A stretch of DNA of 64,000 nt, from the NCBI GenBank assembly GCA_026724425.1, contig JAIUCV010000101.1, positions 2,728,001 through 2,792,000 of the forward strand, in the 5' to 3' direction. Both the position numbers and the translations under genes were made by a program. The DNA comes from Erythrophleum ivorense (Eukaryota > Streptophyta > Magnoliopsida > Fabales > Fabaceae). Positions 54,175 to 64,000 of this stretch are shown piece after piece. Positions within the stretch are counted from its first letter, which is position 1. Each line of letters begins with the position of its first letter. A model generated the notes under the pieces. It made no database searches. It was not told where the DNA came from and saw only the letters and a list, made by a program, of their open reading frames with translations.

Positions 54175-54540
54175 ATGGAAGACTTCAGATCCAGATCGTA
54201 CGCTGACGGAAGATCATCAGACCTTCAACAATACTCCACACACCGAAGATCCGACGGTCCAGATTCATTCGGGGTCAACGGTGGTAATGGTATGCAAGAT
54301 CTCAGGTCTTACAGTACTTCCTACACGGATTACCCCAACCGAATACCTGAAGACCCAAATCCAAAGAAAGGAAGATCTTCGTCTTCTTCATCGTCTTCGT
54401 GGGGTTTTGTGGATCCAGATTTACAGAGGAAGAAGAGAGTTGTGAGTTACAGAGCTTATACTGTTGAAGGTAAGCTTAAAGGTTCTTTAAGGAAAAGCTT
54501 TAAGTGGATCAAAGATAGATGCAACAAACTGCTTAACTAA
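54175..54540 (+). CDS. DUF3511 domain protein (121 aa)
   Basis: A single exon, starting MEDFRSRSYADGRSSDLQQY. The N-terminal half is Ser/Tyr/Asp-rich and probably disordered. A Ser run (SSSSSSSS) leads into the conserved DUF3511 block at about residues 75-121: WGFVDPDLQRKKRVVSYRAY, then GKLKGSLRKSFKWIKDRCNK. Members are small basic plant proteins of unknown function, many induced by stress. By order this is the At2g19460 counterpart. A Sadhu-like retroposon sits about 780 bp upstream, between the gene and a G-box pair. Confidence 0.93.
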   Translation: MEDFRSRSYADGRSSDLQQYSTHRRSDGPDSFGVNGGNGMQDLRSYSTSYTDYPNRIPEDPNPKKGRSSSSSSSSWGFVDPDLQRKKRVVSYRAYTVEGKLKGSLRKSFKWIKDRCNKLLN

Positions 54541-55589
54541 GCCAATGTGCTTAAGATAATAAACTGTTGGGGTTTATTAATGTTTTAAATACGATAATTT
54601 CGATTTAGTTTCTTTTTTTTTCTTTCATTATTTGTGTGTGTTCAAATATCATAGTTTGTGATAGTGATTGTGTAAGACAATAAATAGAGCTATAAGATGT
54701 TACTAAGAATTTTAATACTAGATTGAAGATGAGATGAGTGTGAGTGATTTCTTTTACATTTTTTTGGCAATATTCGCAATTGATCTGGTATTAGAAATAA
54801 TGACACGTTACATCATGAGGTCATGAATGTTTTCTACATTTTTTGTGTATTTTAAAATGGTGAAACTGACAATACATTTTTATATCGTTTGAAACACCCG
54901 GAAGTTATTATTAGGTTATTATCGTGTTCTTAAAAGTAGTTTTGTTTCATATAATCATATTATGCGTGTCTAATAATATAACTGATTTAATTTTGTTATA
55001 TGATTGTTTATCTTGTTTTTCATCTGACCTAGTGGTATGCTAAAGATTACGGCATGAAAGTTATTCAAATATCTTATTTTTTTACCTTGTGTAGTGTATG
55101 TTGTAGAATTACGGTATGAATGATATTCTTACATTTTCAATACTTCTCATTCATTAAGTTTAGATGATTTCGAGTGTCCGGTTAAAATCATCACATAGTT
55201 TAAACGAAGCTTTATGTTTTAACATTACGTGATTGATTATCTTAATAAAGTCTTCCAATTGGTATTTGAACACGGTTCCTTGGTCTCCATTGTTCATCAA
55301 ACATATCAATCGTTACCAATGGAAACAAAAAAAGAATTTCTATTCATCATAATCATTTAAATGTTAGCGTTTCACTCGGTTTACATGAATAAGGAATAGT
55401 TTTACAATCTTGGAGTTCATACATACACAAATCTGCATAATCAAGAGATGTTAACAAAATAGATACGTTATACAATCTACATTGCGTTTTGAATAAATTA
55501 AGAGAGATAAACCTAAATTCCTTTTGTATTTTGATTTTTACTTTGAAAAGGACGAAGAAACTTGATTTTTAATAGATCTTCTAAGGACA
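54541..55589. other. Intergenic region
   Basis: Downstream of the DUF3511 gene. It is AT-rich, with no coding frame and no element recognised. Confidence 0.55.
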
Positions 55590-55790
55590 TAAGGGTCAGT
55601 TAGGACTAGTGCCTAGGATTAAGATAGGGTAAGAGCATACGATTATAGTGTAGTATTATGGGCATGGTTAGGGTTAGGGTTAAGGGTTAGGACATAGCGT
55701 TAAGGTGTAGGTTAGAGTGCATGGAATAAGGTCATAGGACTAGGACATTGGCTTAAGGTGTAGGGTTAGGTTACGTTAGTAGTAGGGCTT
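55590..55790. repeat. Degenerate telomere-like repeat block 1
   Basis: A run of G-rich variants, for example GGTTAGGGTTAGGGTTAAGG near 55668, together with many TTAGGA/GTTAGG/GTAGGG units. The plant telomere unit is TTTAGGG; here it is strongly decayed. Confidence 0.75.
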
Positions 55791-56291
55791 CCTTAGATCT
55801 TTACCACACCAAATGGCCGAAAACATTTAATGTTTACTTTGAATAGATTTTATTTATTTGTTTGGAAAAACTTATATATTAAATGTTTTTTTTGTATCAG
55901 TGGGTTTTAAACCCTACAAGTTTTCAAATAGTTTTTAAAAATTGAAATGTTAAGTTAGTAAGCTTTCCCCTAAACTCTTTTAACATGTCAAATGGTCGAA
56001 CAAATTTAGTGCTTATTTTGGACGCATTCATTCATTATTTTGGAAAATCTCAAAATGTATTAGTGTTTAGAAATCAATGGTCCCTACAAATTTCCCAATA
56101 TTTTGTAAAAATTGAAAGATTTATGTTAGTAAATTCTTAGATCCGCGCTTTTATCACGGCAAATAGTCGAAAAAGTGTAGTAATCACTTTGAACACATTT
56201 CATTAGATCCGCCTTTATCATAGTAATCACTTTTTGGAAAAACTTCAAAAAGAAATAGTTTTTTTTTATTTGGTGGGCTTCCAAATATTTT

Positions 56292-57040
56292 GAAAATCTT
56301 GTGAAAAATATATTAAAGTTTATGCGAGAGACCTTTTTACCCTATTAAATTGTCAGAAAAGTTTATTGTATTTTATTTTTCATTCATTAATTTGGAAAAA
56401 CTTCAAAATGAACAATTTAACTAAATAAGAGTTTAAGACAAAACTAGGATTTAAGGCAAAGACCCTCCTTTTATCCTATTAAATTGTCAGAAAAGTTTAT
56501 TATATTTTATTTTTCATTCATTAATTTGGAAAAACTTCAAAATGAACAATTTAACTATAAGGGTTCAAGACAAAACTAGGATTTAAGGCAAATAAAGGTT
56601 TATGGCAAAATTGGGTTTATGGTAAATAAGGGTTTAGGGCGGATCGGGTTTAGGGCAAACTAGGGTTAGGGTGGATCAGGTTTAGGGCAAATAAGGGTTA
56701 GGGGAAATAAGGGTTTAGGGCAATTTAGGTTTTAGGGCAAATAAGGGGTTTTTATAGGGCTAAACCAGGAGTAAAATCTTGTGAAAATATATTAAAGTTT
56801 CTGCGAGAGACCCTTTTACCCTATTAGATTGTCAGAAAAGTTTATTGTATTTTATTTTTCAATGATTAATTTGGAAAAACTTCAAGGGTTTAGGGTAAAT
56901 AAGGGTTTAGGGCGGATCGGGTTTAGGGCAAACTAGGGTTAGGGCGGATCAGGTTTAGGGCAAATAAGGGTTAGGGCAAATAAGGGTTAGGGCAATTTAG
57001 GTTTTAGGGCAAATAAGGGTTTAGGGCAATTTAGGTTTTG
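56292..57040. repeat. Telomere-like repeat block 2 with higher-order duplications
   Basis: Two layers are seen. First, a unit with CCTATTAAATTGTCAGAAAA and TTAATTTGGAAAAACTTCAA occurs three times (about 56292-56457, 56461-56590, 56773-56886). Second, GGGTTTAGGG-based arrays with spacers GCGGATC, GCAAAC and GCAAATAA occur twice in the same order (about 56600-56755 and 56887-57036), for example AGGGCGGATCGGGTTTAGGG at 56635 and 56910. The G-rich strand is the plus strand throughout. Confidence 0.9.
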
Positions 57041-58588
57041 GATAGTTTTTTTTTTTTTTTTTTCCTCACTAAACTTCCATTTTATATGTAAAGTTATAGA
57101 CCCCATGGGGTTACGGCTTTTTTGACTCAGATTATAAATCTGAATTTCGATAGTTAATTAAATTAAACTGGTACGATATACTCTGTTTCGTTTATTTTCA
57201 GAGTTATAAATTAATCTAGCACCCAAGTGTGTTCACAAACCTGTTCCAAAATAGGAGAGACAAATTTCAAAAGGATGTCACAAACAATTACCGAACAAAC
57301 TTTTACACAAACACAAGTTGACGACAACTTCACCAGAGCAATAAACTCCATTAATAAAGAGCTAACAGTTAACAATTTAATAAAAAGTTAAGCCTAAGTC
57401 AAAAAACACATCAATGAAGAGCTTGTGAAACAAAAAGTAAACGTTTCAAAAGAATAATACTAAAGCTCTACTGCGTAGAGTCTCCCAAAAAGTTACGTTT
57501 CTTGTCCTCATATTTTCGCTTCACAGTTTTCATGGCTTCTTTAAGAGCTTCACTCTAAAGCTTAGTGTATTAACCTCAATCGCATTTAACCAAATTAGAT
57601 TAACAAGAAGAAAATTAACAATGTAGGACATGCAATCAATTAAGCCATGTGAACAGAGAAATGATTCATTGATTAATACGACAAGTCTAAGATTACTACT
57701 CTCTCACTCTAAGCCCATCAATCTTACTGAAAATAGATAATCTTGGAGAAAAAGATAGAAACGATGTAAATGCATACTTAACTAGAGATGTATATGAAAA
57801 CTTGGGGGAAGAGAGTAGGGGAAAGATGTTTCAGGTACCTCATTTTGAGTTTTTTCTCAGTTCACTAATCTCTGATCCTGCAAAACTAGAAAGCACTCAA
57901 TACGAATACGATCAGTTGGAGTGAAAAGAATGTCTGAAGATTTTGGGATTTAAATCTCTCTCTGATGGCGAAGAAGAATTAGAGATGTGAGACAAGGAAA
58001 AAACTTAGTTATATACTAAAATATGTGAGAGAGACTACTTAGAAAGAAGATTTCGTAACGGCTCAATTCATAACGGCTCCATTTTTTGAAATATTACCGT
58101 TGTATTAAACAGATAGTGAAAGATTATTGGAGTATTGGGCCTTTAATGGGTTCACTCGGATCAATAATGTTTTTTTATCCAAATCTACCTCCAGTTCATT
58201 AATCGAAAGAGAGAAAGTTCCAACAGTTGTTTTAAATCAAAAGCATCTATAGTTTTATTAAAAGAAAACTCAAATAGGTTTTGGTCACAATATCAAAGCA
58301 AAGAAAAATGCACTTGAGAGAAGGATTTTAAATTCGAAAAGGTTTCTCTATACAACAATGGATGAGACAAATGAACATCTCAAGAACCATATATTTAATA
58401 ACTTTGGTATGAATAAATCTCTCTCTCTCTCTTTTATCAAATCTCTAACTGTTTACCTCAAAAAAAAAAAAAAAAAAAAGACTTTCTTCAGAAGAATCAT
58501 AGACAACAACCTTCGAACTCTGAAGAAGGTTGAGACAAACAACAAAGTGAATACCACCGGTTTTTGTCTTAAAAGCTTCATGTATGAA
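57041..58588. other. Intergenic region upstream of the CKL5 3' end
   Basis: AT-rich. It contains a poly(T) run at 57042-57063, a possible small minus-strand exon at 57466-57557 and a poly(A) run at 58461-58480. The plus frame at 58358-58597 has no domain and overlaps the CKL5 3' flank. Confidence 0.5.
57466..57557 (-). CDS. Possible last exon of a small unknown gene
   Basis: After a CTTTAG acceptor the minus strand reads SEALKEAMKTVKRKYEDKKR and then NFLGDSTQ before TAG. This is a charged, helix-like stretch standing out in AT-rich sequence. A candidate upstream exon near 57882-57840 (SEISELRKNSK, following TTTTGCAG) does not connect in frame by simple GT/AG rules, so the model is incomplete. 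It may be a hypothetical small gene, a relic or chance. Confidence 0.3.
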
Positions 58589-61020
58589 TCAGTCTGAGAG
58601 CTTAGTTTTGGAATCTACACGAGTAGTAGTAGTAGTATCGTCTCCATTTGATTGTGGCGATGGTGCAGTCTCATCGCCTCCACTGTTATTGATCCGCAAG
58701 CCACTAACACCTTTGAGTGCGGATTCATAGTTTGCATTGTCACTCCCACCGACACTGAATGGCTGACGACTACTTGAGTCCACAACTCGTCTTGATGATG
58801 ATCCTTCTGATCGACCCAAGTGGAAGGATCCAGGTACCTGAGAGATGGATGGATCACAACCGACTCCAAAAATAAGGTACTCGGGAAGAAAAGAAGCATG
58901 ACAACAAAACTTACCAGCGTGTCCTTTGCAATTGCAGATTCATTCACGTTCTTGGTCTTCTGCTTCAGGGTAAAATCCGGATTTGTTCTCTGATTTGGGA
59001 CATCTATGGCAGACAAACGCGTCCTTTAAGTATGTATATACACAACAATGTGGCTGCAATGCATTTGCTCAAGGAACATGCATAGATAGTTACATACCTG
59101 GACGCTTCTCAGCATTGTTGATCGCAGGGTTAAATCGAGAACTGGTTCCAACGCCACCATCCTGACAAAAGAAGCATTATTTATTTGTTGTGTATGTGTA
59201 AATGTATCATGAACGGGATGCAAAATTCAAAGAATCAAAGATTGTACATTGGCACGAGGTGAAGGGTTTCCAGATTGTGATTGCTGATACTTTAAAACCG
59301 TCCAGTCAAACACAAAATCAAACTGAAAACCTGAGAACAAACAACAAGTTGGTGTCAACAGAAGCTTCTGTGTGAATTTGAGGAAGATGAAAGAGAGAAA
59401 ATGAATGACCTTCGCGAATGAAAAGGTTACGGAAGAGTCTCTTCAAATATGCATAGTCTGGCTTATCATCAAACCTAAGTGACCGGCAGTAATGAAAGTA
59501 GGACGCAAACTCTGTTGGATGACCTCTGCATAACGCCTGAAAATACACTGATGCAACGTTACACTAGTCTCTATATATAAATCAACCTTGTCTACTTCAT
59601 CATAAGTTTCTGAAAGTGAGCTATATGAGAAGAAGTTACTTCGATGGAAGTAGAAACTTTCTTTTCACTAATCTTGTCGTATTTCTGTTTCTTGTTCCCA
59701 GCTTTCAGTCCCTGCCATGGGAGACTACAAGAAAGAATGATAAGAGATGGAACGATAGAGATGAAACAAACAGAAAAGAAAGAAAGAAAGAGATTACGCA
59801 AAGAAGTCTCACATTCCCATGAGGAAGTACATGAAGATATATCCAAGTGACTCTAGATCATCCCTCCGACTTTGCTCTATCAAGTATAGAATAAACAGAA
59901 GATTGAAATAAGAAAAAACATCCCATTGAAAGAAAGATGTGCAATTATCAGGAGGGTTTGTAGTAAAAGCATGGAGTATAGAGAATATACCGATTCCTAT
60001 GTGAGTGTTCAAGCTGGCATACCTCGGAGTCCCAATTAGACTTTTATTCTCCCTGAATTAAAAGATTTCTCACTGTCAAAAATGAATCTAACATCAAATG
60101 GTGAATCTTGTTGGTACCTGTATGGGATATGTCGGTGAGTGGAGCTGTCTCTATATTTCTTAGCCAAGCCAAAGTCTATGATGTAAACCTAGAGACAGAG
60201 AGATCCCAAAATCAAAGTTTGAGAATTGAGACTAACGACAAGATGCAAACTGAGAGTTAATGGAGAAAGAAAGAAAGATGAACCTGATTTGCTCGCCTTC
60301 CCAAACCCATGAGGAAATTATCAGGCTTTATATCACGGTGAAGATACGACTTGGAATGGATAAACTCGAGACGATTTAGCTGTCAAAAAGGGCGTAAATT
60401 TTAACAAGGATCACAATGCATCAATCAATAAAATCCACAAAGCATGATATACCATTTGATCAGCTAGCATGAGAACAGTCTTGAGAGTAAATTTCCGGTT
60501 GCAATAACTAAAGAGATCTTCAAGGCTTGGACCAAGCAAATCCATCACCAACACATTGTAGTCTCCTTCCACACCGTACCATTTCATGTTTGGAATCCCA
60601 GCTGCATTATTCGTCATAACATATAACAGATGAATAAACCAATTCAAATGAAAAACATTTCTTACTTCCTCCTTGAAGAACCCTATAAATCCTCGACTCA
60701 TATGACAATTGCGGATGCGCAGTCTTCACACTTTCCTGCACAATTACAAAAAAAAAAATCAGCTCTTTCATTGCAAAATCAATTGTAAAACTGGGACTCC
60801 AATTTCAAATTTCAAACACTCACAAGCTTAATAGCGACCTCTTCGTTAGTCTGAACATCAGTTCCTGCAATCATCAAATCAAAAATCGAAAGTGAGTCAC
60901 AGTCAAATAAGAAACTAATTTGACCTTAGTTTAAGAATCCGTACCGAGGTAAATCTCTCCGAATGAGCCGCTGCCAATTTTCCGGCCAAGCCGGAACTTA
61001 CCCCCGATACGAGGTTCCAT
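58589..61020 (-). CDS. CKL5: Casein kinase I-like protein, CKL5 type (441 aa)
   Basis: Fourteen exons join to 442 codons: 61020-60945, 60864-60824, 60735-60666, 60601-60453, 60379-60284, 60188-60118, 60052-59991, 59876-59813, 59724-59640, 59536-59410, 59330-59248, 59161-59098, 59003-58915 and 58837-58589. The start is MEPRIGGKFRLGRKIGSGSF. Catalytic parts are the ATP lysine in EEVAIKLE, LHRDIKPDNFLMG, IDFGLAKKY, the CK1-type GTPRYASLNTHIG in place of APE, and RRDDLESLGYIFMYF. CK1-specific LPWQGLKAG and FDDKPDYAYLKRLFRNLF follow. The C-terminal tail is Ser/Thr-rich and ends TTTTTRVDSKTKLSD. Plant CKLs are Ser/Thr kinases found in nucleus, cytoplasm and at plasmodesmata. By order this is At2g19470. 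The sequence has FLMGILPWQG at an exon junction, where I remember FLRGSLPWQG. A retroposon sits about 270 bp upstream of the start codon. Confidence 0.95.
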
Positions 61021-61292
61021 CGAGTATCAGCACCGACGACTGTGGAAAACCCAAATAGGGTTTTCACGGAGAAGAAGAGGCGAATTCGACTTGGAGGAGT
61101 GATTAGGTGAGGAATTTAGAGAGATTAAGGGAGTTGAGAGGAAAATACAAAGACAAAGAGGAGGATGAAGAAAACCTCCGCGTGTCGCTTTCCTACTGGT
61201 CTTTCTCTTCCTTCTTTTTTCTTTTCTTTCATTCGAAGTCTCAAAAATACGGATTTTTTTTTTTTTTTTTTTTGCTTCATTTGTTTTGTTTT

Positions 61293-62276
61293 GTTTTTTT
61301 TTTTTTTTCATCTAGAATTATATTGAATTGAGAAAGTTACAAGGTGTTACACACCAACCAACCAAACCACTAAGACCACAAGATGGAATACTAAGCCGGA
61401 CGATATAAACAATCTCCGGAAGATAAGCTGGTGAAAAACGAATACACCAGAAACTAAGTCCACAAGGGGGAAACTAAACCTTACAACACAACAACAATGG
61501 AACTAAAGGTGAAGAAAGTAGTGATTCAAAAGGATTAACCTAAATGAAGAACAACACCAACTCACACTTGTAGCAGCCAAAATCTGCTTCACACTTCTAG
61601 AGAACCTTCAAGAAACCTCACCCTCACCGAAAATGCACTCGACGGCCAGACTACGGTCACAGAGGCCTGAAGCCTCCCTTTCCTGCAAGCACACAAACTA
61701 CCTAGCAATTCAAAAACGCCAGCCTTCCAACACGCCAAAAGGTCCTAACTGGCAGAAGTACCCCAGGCGAAATGAACTCTCGATCAGACGCAAGATAGCG
61801 GCAGGGAGAAAACAAGACCAAACCGGATTAACACCAAGCTCCATAGACATGGAAGGTGAAAGATCGAACCGGAGAGGACCAAGAACCAACACCCAAGCGA
61901 ACTCTTTAGAAGCAAGACGAAACGGCAGCAGCGCTAGAAGAAGAGGAAGTGATCAAGCAGATCTGAACATGAATTAACGACCAAAGAGGAGAAAACGTGG
62001 GGATTGACCGAAGATCTAACAGATCCGGACCCACCAACCTCAAGAACATCTAGATCAGAACCTAGATCTGAACAGATCTGGAGAGGAAAACTCTTGAACA
62101 CCTAAACCTTCCTCAGCCAAAGAGAACCATAGTAGAAAGGATAAGATAAACACAAAACAGAACAAGATAATCAAACAAATCCGGACTCCGGTGCTGTAGG
62201 AGCCACCGGAGCCAGCCAGGGAAGACGGCGGTTGTGTTTTGTCTCAGAGGAAAAACGAGAGAGAAAACCTTTGATG
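61293..62276 (-). mobile_element. Sadhu-like poly(A) retroposon with 15-bp target duplication
   Basis: Inserted in minus orientation. The poly(T) at 61294-61308 is followed by CATCTAGAATTATATTG and TTACAAGGTGTTACACACC. The 5' end lies near 62276, just beyond CACCGGAGCCAGCCAGGGA. The direct repeat CATTTGTTTTGTTTT is found at 61278-61292 and 62277-62291. The length is 984 bp. There is no coding domain. It is in the same subfamily as the element at 52457-53392 and is inserted between the CKL5 leader and its upstream region. Confidence 0.9.
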
Positions 62277-62291
62277 CATTTGTTTTGTTTT

Positions 62292-63505
62292 AAATCACTT
62301 TCTCTCTTAAGACAAAAAAAAATAAAATAAAAATAAAAATCACTTTCTCTCAGTGTGTCTTGCTCGAGAATCGAACTTGATACGCGTTGCACTGCAAATA
62401 TAATGTTTTTCTCTGTAACATCTTTTTATATATACTAGGCAACAAACCCGCGCGTCACAGTTAAATTCTTTACTAAAGATTTCAAATAAATTAATAATAT
62501 TTCATGCCAACATTTAATAATATATATGAAAATTTTATAATAAAGAGTTTCTATATTTGTAATCAGTATTTATAAAAAAACATCATATAGCATTATATAT
62601 ATATGATTTAAATAATTATAATATGAGTTATGTGGTTCATTCTCGGTTAACAATGTGTTATTAAATTGGCGTTTTGATTAAATTATGAAGAATTTTATTG
62701 GGTTTTGATGAATTCACCATCACAACCCAAGATGGAGGATTTTAAAACACAAAATAAAATTTATGTATTTGTTTTACTCATGTGTTAGGAGAGATAATAC
62801 ATTAAAATCCACTAAATTGATTTTTGGAATATTCAAATGAAACTTGAATAACACATTTTAGTGAATTTTGAAATACATCAAACAAATACTTAATCCAATA
62901 ACAACGTGTCTTAATGGGTTTGAATGTATTTTTTTAAAAAAAATATATATTGAATAACACTGAATTTAATTGTGTTTTTTAATATACAAAGAAATACATT
63001 AAAATATATATTTATGGAGAAATCGGCGTCGAGAGTTTTTGATGTAAGCGATTTAGCATTTCATTTTCTTCAAATTACTTAAGTTATATTATGAGGAAAA
63101 AGTTAAATGCTCTTCTTCTTTTTGTTGAATTTACTATTTCCTTCTTTTGCAAACACTTAATTTTACTTGATTCTTATGTCTCTTTGTTTAATTTTTCGGT
63201 AACTTGAAATCCAATGTTTACAAAACATTCCCTACGAAATTGAGCAAGGAAGTTCGTCATAATCAGGCAAAAATTCATTCCGATTAATACTCCATGTAAT
63301 ATATATATGTTGACAATTCTAATTGTTCCATACATGAAATAAAAATGGTTCTTAAGGATATCATGTAATTAAATTAGTAAAATAGATCTAATTGATTTGG
63401 ACAGTGTATTTTTTTAAAAATAAACTTTAATTTGTAGAAATTTTGGCAGTAAAAAACGTACTGTATTTTAAGAAAAGTTAAAACCATATATTATTGGCTT
63501 TTTGA
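62292..63505. other. AT-rich intergenic region
   Basis: No gene or RNA is supported. It includes a duplicated ATCACTTTCTCTC (62295 and 62338) separated by an A-rich linker. Confidence 0.55.
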
Positions 63506-63513
63506 AGAGATTG

Positions 63514-63911
63514 AGTTATAACTTTCTTGCCGGGTTATGAAGGGTGGTGTTTTTGAGTTGGGAGGTAGTTTGCTTGTGTTTCAGGGAGGTTTATGCTACC
63601 GTTGTTTGGCCGAGGGCATCTCCGCTATAGTCTTGGAAGGTTCTCCAGAGGTTTGAAGTTCTGATTTGGTGGTCCGTTTGTCTGAGTTAGGTGGTGTACT
63701 TCCTTCTCCTGTAAATCGTTTGCGTTTTCTTTTCGTTTTCAACTAGGTTGCTTGTGAAGTTTAGATTGGTCTGTTCTTCAAGTGTATTTCATCTGGTTTC
63801 CCTTGTTTGGGCTTAATCTCCAAGAAATTACGTTGTAGTTTTCGCTGGCTTTGTATTTCTCTCTGTTTCTAATAAAATATTCAGATGAAAAAAAAAAAAA
63901 AAAAAAAAAAA
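63514..63911 (+). mobile_element. 5'-truncated poly(A) retroposon fragment
   Basis: A G/T-rich block starting near TTGCCGGGTTATGAAGGG and ending CTCTGTTTCTAATAAAATAT, TCAGATG and a poly(A) run of 24 bases. The 3' end resembles, but is not identical to, the other retroposons here. A weak target duplication AGAGATTG is seen at 63506-63513 and 63918-63925. It is too short for a full element. Confidence 0.55.
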
Positions 63912-64000
63912 GAAAAGAGAGATTGGGAAAACTTAAGGCAAAACGGTAAAGCTGAATGTTTTTACTGTTTTGTTCGTCTCTTTTGTCTTGTTGCATGACC

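Noticed and set aside
58358..58597. 79-residue plus-strand frame with a Lys run
   Set aside because: It is driven by a poly(A) tract and lies in the 3' flank of CKL5 on the opposite strand; no domain.

Overview
The window reads as nuclear DNA of a crucifer close to Arabidopsis. Genes are split by short AT-rich introns with GT/AG borders, spacers are AT-rich, and from memory of the A. thaliana map the order follows chromosome 2 from about At2g19270 to At2g19470: PRCC-like, PPR, HSP20-like, PIRL6, OSTC/DC2, TMEM230-like, LYAR-type zinc finger, NDR-type AGC kinase, USP/U-box kinase, MIR156G, THO6/DWA1, DGAT1, DUF3511 and casein kinase I-like 5. The species cannot be fixed from the sequence alone. 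Several proteins differ by a few residues from the A. thaliana forms as I remember them (DGAT1 here has 523 codons, PIRL6 400), so it is probably a relative rather than A. thaliana itself.

Layout. 0-9 kb holds two related tiny genes, a CDPK relic, the PRCC-like gene, an intronless MFAP1 copy and a complete RPL14 gene. 9-16.5 kb holds the PPR gene, an MFAP1 relic, an HSP20-like gene, a small acidic/basic protein, PIRL6 and the OST subunit. 16.8-22.7 kb holds a 17-exon ERD6-like sugar transporter lying between a broken and an intact copy of the first exon of a TMEM230-like gene. 22.7-27.5 kb is a gene-poor stretch with a duplicated promoter, then the LYAR-type gene. 28-36.5 kb holds the NDR kinase and the USP/U-box kinase on the minus strand, the second with a hAT-type MITE in an intron. 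36.7-37.4 kb is a TRIM retrotransposon array that includes a large foldback. 39.6 kb is the MIR156G hairpin, bordered by a 45-unit GA repeat. 41.5-49.5 kb holds THO6 and DGAT1. 50-64 kb contains four poly(A)-tailed, Sadhu-like non-coding retroposons, two with clear 15-bp target-site duplications, around the DUF3511 gene, a degenerate telomere-like repeat block and CKL5.

The protein genes are mostly unrelated housekeeping or signalling functions: splicing (PRCC-like, MFAP1), mRNA export (THO6), translation (RPL14), protein N-glycosylation (OSTC), triacylglycerol synthesis (DGAT1), protein kinases, and developmental timing (miR156). There is no operon-like logic. The notable content is structural: small-scale duplication, gene insertion and retroposition superimposed on an otherwise collinear segment. 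I saw no viral, toxin or CRISPR material and no new multi-gene system.
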